Below are positions 59,013-64,000 of a DNA stretch of 64,000 nt, one piece after another (position 1 is the first letter of the stretch; the number at the start of each line of letters is the position of its first letter). Location of the stretch: assembly GCA_014621405.1 (NCBI GenBank), contig JAANBC010000162.1, forward strand, positions 1 to 64,000, given 5' to 3'. Both the position numbers and the translations under genes were made by a program. The notes beneath the pieces were generated by a model. It saw only the letters and a program-made list of their open reading frames with translations, had not been told where the DNA came from and did not search any database. This DNA is from Stylonectria norvegica (taxonomy: Eukaryota > Ascomycota > Sordariomycetes > Hypocreales > Nectriaceae).

Positions 59013-59795
59013 ATGGCGAATGATCCACCACGGACCTCAATGAAAGAACCAAAACCGACCAAGGCCATCTTCTTCGATCTAAATGACACACTCTTCGACG
59101 AACGGCACTCGCTTCGCCAGGCGATGGCAGCCGTACAGCGCGAGTTCACTGGCCTTGAGGAGAGAACCGTTGACCAGTTAGTCAGGATATACAAAGATTG
59201 CCAGAAGTTAGCCAATGATCAATACTTCGACCGGTTGAACACGCTCGAAGGGCTGGATGATTATAGGGTCGAGCAGTTCTTTGATTTCCTTCAAATGCCC
59301 CCGCCGAGTTTCAAAGTTATCGAAGAATTTTATCGTATACATAATACAGCATACATGCAAAGCTGGAGAGCAACACCAGGCACCGTGGAGACACTGACGA
59401 GTATTCGCGAACACGGCTACCGTATTGGCATCATCACCAATACGCAGTTCGACGAAGACATACAAGACCTACTGGAGAAGACGCAGGCCATCGGCATAGG
59501 GGATCTCATTGACTGCATCGTCACCTCGGAGCAAGTTGGGTATCGCAAACCCGATCCGCTCATCTTCAACCACGCCATCAAAAAGCTCGATGCGCCTCTC
59601 TACGACACATATATGGTCGGCGACTCTCTCGACTCAGACATCATTGGCGCTTTGGATGCGGACCTAACTCCCATTTTATACCACCCCGCGGCTTATGGCT
59701 TACCCCAATTTCCTAATGGGCGGCCGGTACTTGTTATTGAGCGCATGAATCAGGTTCTTGAGTATCTAGGCATTGCCAGCCAGCCGAGTTTATGA
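59013..59795 (+). CDS. HAD-superfamily hydrolase with Asn in motif I
   Basis: This intronless gene encodes 260 residues. HAD motifs in order: motif I IFFDLNDTLFDE, motif II IGIITNTQFD, motif III lysine in GYRKPDPLIF, and motif IV YMVGDSLDSDIIGAL. A helical cap of about 90 residues follows motif I. The nucleophile Asp is present, but the +2 position, Asp in phosphatases, is Asn here, so a standard phosphatase acid/base step is doubtful. The closest general type is the YjjG/haloacid dehalogenase-like group. No signal peptide; probably cytosolic. The substrate is unknown. Confidence 0.85.
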   Translation: MANDPPRTSMKEPKPTKAIFFDLNDTLFDERHSLRQAMAAVQREFTGLEERTVDQLVRIYKDCQKLANDQYFDRLNTLEGLDDYRVEQFFDFLQMPPPSFKVIEEFYRIHNTAYMQSWRATPGTVETLTSIREHGYRIGIITNTQFDEDIQDLLEKTQAIGIGDLIDCIVTSEQVGYRKPDPLIFNHAIKKLDAPLYDTYMVGDSLDSDIIGALDADLTPILYHPAAYGLPQFPNGRPVLVIERMNQVLEYLGIASQPSL

Positions 59796-60329
59796 CAAGA
59801 AGAACCCTATCATGAAGAGCCTAGCCCTATCCTCGTGAATTACGCAGCAGATGAGACACATCTCGGACCAAAGAAGCAGAACGCAGACATCACAGATGAA
59901 GGCCGGGAGAAAACCCTGCAGCCGAGGCCACGCCTGCTCACTCGAGTGAAACGCCTGATTATGGCAATGAGTTGGAAAAGATGACGAGGTTTCCCCAGTT
60001 ATTCTGGACCGTCACTGATGCTTTTGGGCCCGGCTTCCGCTTTCGCTCCGTGCCTCCTCAAGACTGGGTCTCAATCAAGACCCAACCAGAAGTGCGCCGC
60101 TACAAACATGAGAGAATAAATACCGAAAATAACCTGCGACTCGACCAAACATGAGGGAGGACAGAAGCAAAATCAACGTACACCAAAATGCTGCGGCTGA
60201 TCCAGATCACATTACTAAACAGCAAGACAAAATACGGAACAAGACGAAGGATGCTTTGACAAGCAGCAGTTGCTGATTCGGAGTTTGTGACAAAGTTAAT
60301 GAAACTTTACGAAACGAGCACACAGGCAC
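59796..60329. other. Intergenic between HAD gene and argininosuccinate lyase relic
   Basis: These 534 bases contain no gene I can support; ORFs are short and without domains. Confidence 0.45.
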
Positions 60330-60795
60330 AATGCAATGGCTTGCAGATGCTCAAGGGTCAGCTCATCCATCGAAACTTGCAGCTTTTCAGACTATGCAAC
60401 GACGCGTCCTGAGATATCGTCAGCCTCTCTGAACGGATATCCCTTCCGTATTAACCACTCTGCGACATCAGTGGGTAGCATCGTTTTGCCTAGAGCAGCC
60501 TCCTCTATTCTGGCCGCATCTTCAATATGGCAATGAAACCATTGGCTATGCCTAGACTATCCGATACAGTCTGTACCGAGTCCAGCATAGGCTCCCACTC
60601 TTCTTGCATGTCTTCGTTGTAGTAAGCTGGCAGAAGGGCTGGTGTATTGCGCAAGGCGCTGAAATATTGAAAGATGCGAATTTCCTTGCGATAGTCCCCT
60701 AGGCCACCGAGTATAGGCTTGTGAAGACGAAGGATATCTGGGGTCAATCGTACCTTGAGCACTTTTATCAGGTGTTTTGTTCAAGGGAAATGCCA
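60330..60795 (-). pseudogene. Decayed C-terminal fragment of argininosuccinate lyase
   Basis: Argininosuccinate lyase (yeast Arg4) makes arginine and fumarate in the last arginine step. On the minus strand two frames carry its C-terminal sequence in order: YYNEDMQEEWEPMLDSV and DSLGIANGFIAIL (to about 60511), then, after a frame change, LPTDVAEWLIRKGYPFREA and DDISGRVVA. A TAG stop at about 60391 interrupts, and SEKLQVSMDELTLEHLQAI continues in the same frame. These match the family (TYNKDLQEDKE, ATDLADYLVRKGVPFRE, HISG). An upstream trace near 60790 may be the degraded signature loop. The catalytic N-terminal two thirds are missing, so this is a relic and not a working gene. Confidence 0.78.
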
Positions 60796-60914
60796 ACATC
60801 GTCATTTGCATTCACCGTCTGAACGTAGCAGTCTTATCCATTGAATTATACTGTATCACATTTCGTCATCGCTCTGAATCCAAAACCCCCAAGATAGGCA
60901 GTCAATATGGCTGA

Positions 60915-61767
60915 TCAGTCGTCGTCCCTCGGAATTCTCCTCTTCGACCTCCCAGCCTGCGCCGGCGCGCACAACTCTCTGGGCGTCTCCTTCTCCAACC
61001 AGTCCTCCTCCCTTAGCACATAGCCCACCTTGCTATACTTGGCGCTGTTGGCAAAGAAGTCGACCCAGTGCTTGAGCGCGTCGTGCGTCCTCTGCTTCGC
61101 CGTCTCTAGCTCTTTGGCGCGCAGTTTCTCAAAGTCCGCGGCGCTCCAGTGGGCGTCCATCTCCGGGTCGTCGATCGGCAGAAACATGGTCTCGACGCCG
61201 CGCATGTCCGCGGTGCGGTCCTCGGAAAAGCACCCGGTCACGTAGGAGCGGGCGGCGTCGCAGCCGGCGAACCAGTGGTAGGAGCCTTCGGGGCCGTATA
61301 TGTGGCGGCCGTTGGAGACGTCGTAGATGGTGCCGTTGATGGCGAGGTAGACGGGCTTTTCGGGGTCACTGCCGTCATAAACGGCGAGCTCAGCAAGGCT
61401 CATGTACGTAGCCGGCGGCTGGAAACTAGTTAGCAAGCTAATTGTGAAGTAGATTGAAGATACTGGAGCACGCAACTGGTCCGTTGATCTTCTCTTTCCA
61501 GTAATCAACTTTCATGTAGACGGGTTTGTTCTTCATCCCCCAGAACCAGGCCTCTCCGCCGCTGATGACATAGCTGAGGCCGCAGGAAGCGATGAAGAGG
61601 AAGGTAAGGACACGTAGGACATCCACCCAGGGTGTATAGTCGTCTATTTCGTCGTCGAATTTCGAGGACGTGGTGGTCTTCTTGGTCTTAGTTGCGGTAA
61701 TGTCGGCCTCCTCAGGCTGCTCAACTTCTAACGGAAGCTTTCGCTGCCGTAGTGTCGTATCTGCCAT
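60915..61767 (-). CDS. Cytochrome b5-like heme/steroid-binding protein (MAPR family)
   Basis: Exons 61767..61477 and 61418..60915 give 264 residues. The N-terminus is charged and Thr-rich, followed by one membrane span (VLRVLTFLFIASCGLSYVIS) at about residues 50-70. The MAPR domain starts YMSLAELAVYDGSD and contains PVYLAINGTIYDVSNGRHIY and GPEGSYHWFAGCDAARSYV, the same layout as Dap1/PGRMC, where tyrosines near the YGPEG loop bind heme. A C-terminal charged helix and tail (KHWVDFFANSAKYSKVGYV) extend it well beyond Dap1. Probably an ER membrane protein; a link to cytochrome P450s is known for the family but is only inferred here. Confidence 0.85.
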
Positions 61768-62256
61768 TGTTGAAAGAAGTCGCTGACGAGAGTTGAAAGA
61801 GTAACTCAAACGAAAGGAGATGTTGGCCGTTCAAGTAGGCTGAAGGTCAAGGTGGCATCCCTCGGAGCCAGTTCGAAGGGGGGTAGCTCGTTACGATATC
61901 GGGATTTGGAATTCCTTATCACTCGAGACACGCCCTTCATTTGCTGGGTCAGCATGCATTGGGAGACAGTCATTGGACGCGGCTCTTCTAAGACTACGGC
62001 TCTCGTGCAAGTCGTAATTTCGAGGATGCTTGTGCCGAGCTGGTGGAGTCACATGACGTCGCGTCACTACGGCAACCATTGTCACCACACAATCTGGCGG
62101 GGCGACGACGGGTGTAAACAGTAGCGTGAGTCGGCCCACCACTTTACTCCTCGTAACCCTAAACAATACTGCAAGTCTGCAACACCAACCACGCCTGCCC
62201 CTATCCAGCAGAGGATAACGACTTCCACGACGGCGAAGATATTCAATTCCTTCAGG
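61768..62256. promoter_or_regulatory. Shared promoter of MAPR gene and coiled-coil gene
   Basis: These 489 bases separate divergent starts. AACCCTAAA at 62155 resembles a telo-box, a motif seen in promoters of growth genes; binding is not shown. Confidence 0.45.
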
Positions 62257-64000
62257 ATGGACCACAGCTCGAGCCTGCCTGGCTCGCCGAGCGGCCCCCT
62301 ACAAGCGTTAACGGCCGAACGCGTTAATCAGCAGCGCGAGTCCATCTTCACCCACCTCCGCAACGAGTCTCGCGACAGCTCCGTGCACGACAAGATCAGC
62401 CAGTTCAACACCCTCAGCCTGACCATGCAGTCGAAGCAGCTGGAGCGCAAGACTGCCGACGCCGCCTTGAAGCGCGCCATGCTCGGTCGCGAGGAGGCCG
62501 AGGCTGAGATGAGGAGATACAAGGAGGAGACGAGGACTCTACGGAAGGCCATTGATGAAGGCAAGGAGCGCGAGCGAAGAGTCGGCGAGCGATTAGAAAC
62601 TCTGATGGTAGGTTCCACTGCTGACCTCCTGTTCCGGCTGTGCCTGTGCTAACTCGGGCTTAGGAAAACTATGGCCGCGCCAAGGAGACGCACGCACATA
62701 CACAAGCCCTCTGGGAGAAAGAGATCCGCCGTGCGCGCAAAGAGACATTCAAAACGCAATCATCCATCGTCAAGCTTCAGGAGGAGCTCAAGTCAGCCCG
62801 CGGCGCTGCCCGGATGACGGAGGAGAACCTGCACCGCGAAAAGGAGCGCAGCAAGGTCCGCGAGCAAGAGGCGTTTACGGCGCGCTATCAGATCGTCGGC
62901 GTCCAAGAGCAGCTCGAACAGGCCCTTGAGCGCATCAAGGTGGTTGAGCAGGAGCGCGACGCGTTCAAGACGGCCGCCCAGAACGAGGAGGTGGCGCGCA
63001 TCGCTGCCGAGGGCCGCATTCCCTTGCCACAGTCCGAAGATATGGACGACGAGTTTGCTTCACCGAAGAAGCTGAAGGTGCCGGCTTCTAGAGAGCCGCG
63101 GGTATCACTCTCGATGATGGAGATTGTGTCGTCAGCGGCTAGCGAAGCGGAGATCGATGAGTTGGCGCTCCAGCTGCAGTGGGAGAGGCAAAAGGCGCAG
63201 CGCGCTCAGGAGATGGTCGAGTTCTTGCAGGCCGAGTGCCAGCTTCGCTGTTGCCCTTGCTCAAAGGCGCAGTCCCATGACCATGCCAGCCCAGAGAAGA
63301 GGCGTCAGAAACGTCGCAGCTCCATCGGCTTGCAAGGGCCAGTGGACAAGGCGATGAAGATGGACGACGCAGAGCCCACGGAAGAAGTCCGAGTAGAATC
63401 GCCTCGCCTCTCTCAGGTTGAGGAGCCACAACCTGGGCCCGAGATGGAAGTAGAAGTTGAAACTGAAGTCAAGCTTGAAGTCGAGCCTCAAAGTGAGTCA
63501 CACCTAGAACCGGAGCTTGCAATGCCGAGGTCGAAAAAGGGACCGCGGCTGAGCACTATCTTCTGTCCCAAGGAAGGCATCTTCCGCACCATTTCAGAGC
63601 AGCAAGCTGAAGCCATGGAGATGCAAGAGGACGAGGTGGCGAAGGCGCAGGAAGTTGTCAATGCAGAGGCCCCGGCTGAGACAGAGTACGATGTTGAAGC
63701 AGAGGCTGAAGCAGAGGTTGAAGCAGAGGTTGAATCGGAGATTGCAGTCGGGGCTGAGGCGGAGGATACAGTACAAGACAAGCCCCGCCCCTCGATCGAG
63801 GTCGAAGACGAAACCGAGACCAACACCGTCATCAACATCGAGCCTCTCGCCGAAGCCGACGCCGAGACAGAGCCACCAGCTCCCGCCGTCCCCGAGCACA
63901 ATCCTCGCATGTACGCGCGAACGCCGTCCGTCGAGCCCCCCTCCTTCGCACTCCTCGCCCAAGAGCGCACCTCGCTCCTCTCGCTCCTCAACGCGCCGCA
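62257..64000 (+). CDS. Coiled-coil protein, conserved in filamentous fungi (3' end outside window)
   Basis: Exons 62257..62607 and 62664 to beyond 64000 give at least 562 residues. After a short Ser-rich start (MDHSSSLPGSPSGPLQ) come about 230 residues of charged coiled coil (KQLERKTADAALKRAMLGRE, VQEQLEQALERIKVVEQERD). A short Cys cluster follows (AECQLRCCPCSKA), then a disordered Glu/Ala-rich region with EAEA repeats and the segment GPRLSTIFCPKEGIFRTISE. It resembles structural proteins of the septum or spindle pole in style only. I do not recognise the family and assign no function. Confidence 0.78.

Overview
The window is nuclear DNA of a filamentous ascomycete, most likely a sordariomycete close to Hypocreales. 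The signs are many 50-70 base introns with GTRNGT donors, CTRAC branch sites and AG acceptors, gene spacing of 1-3 kb, and orthologues of typical Pezizomycotina housekeeping genes. I placed 22 protein genes and one gene relic. Most gene models were built by hand-joining exons across splice sites and checking that the reading frame closes. I found no tRNA, rRNA, CRISPR array or intact transposon.

Layout. 1-2717: TFIIH subunit SSL1 (cut by the window edge) and a Chs7-family membrane protein, both on the minus strand. 2718-9210: a 6.5 kb gap with no convincing gene. 9211-12636: an MFS sugar transporter with an odd N-terminal extension, and a small LYR protein. 13390-19572: frataxin, AP-3 sigma, a small membrane protein with a GC-AG intron, and cytosolic leucyl-tRNA synthetase. 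21343-25823: a GPI-anchored secreted protein, DPH3 and a peroxisomal half-ABC transporter. 26165-32859: an RBR ubiquitin ligase with duplicated RING2 exons, and a coiled-coil protein. 35112-43990: an Hsp70-like ATPase, convergent with a 2,000-residue DOCK-type GEF that carries an apparent poly-G frameshift. 46829-49507: a GNAT acetyltransferase and the divergent ribosomal pair RPS5/RPS25. 52986-55600: the ADP/ATP carrier and CENP-X. 57643-61767: a GPI cupredoxin, a HAD hydrolase, a decayed argininosuccinate lyase fragment and a cytochrome b5-like MAPR protein. 62257-64000: a coiled-coil protein that runs off the right edge.

The genes do not form a biosynthetic cluster. They are mostly dispersed core genes: transcription and repair, translation, mitochondrial iron and nucleotide exchange, vesicle traffic, peroxisomal import and kinetochore. 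Several are divergent pairs over short shared promoters (YFH1/APS3, 15746/LeuRS, DPH3/PXA2, RPS5/RPS25, MAPR/coiled coil).

The most unusual observations are two tandem exons that can each complete the RING2 domain of the RBR ligase, a 1.37 kb stretch with no ATG across a clearly coding N-terminus of the sugar transporter, an argininosuccinate lyase relic, the poly-G frame break in the DOCK gene, and a palindrome (ATCCATGGAT) found six times, always between genes.
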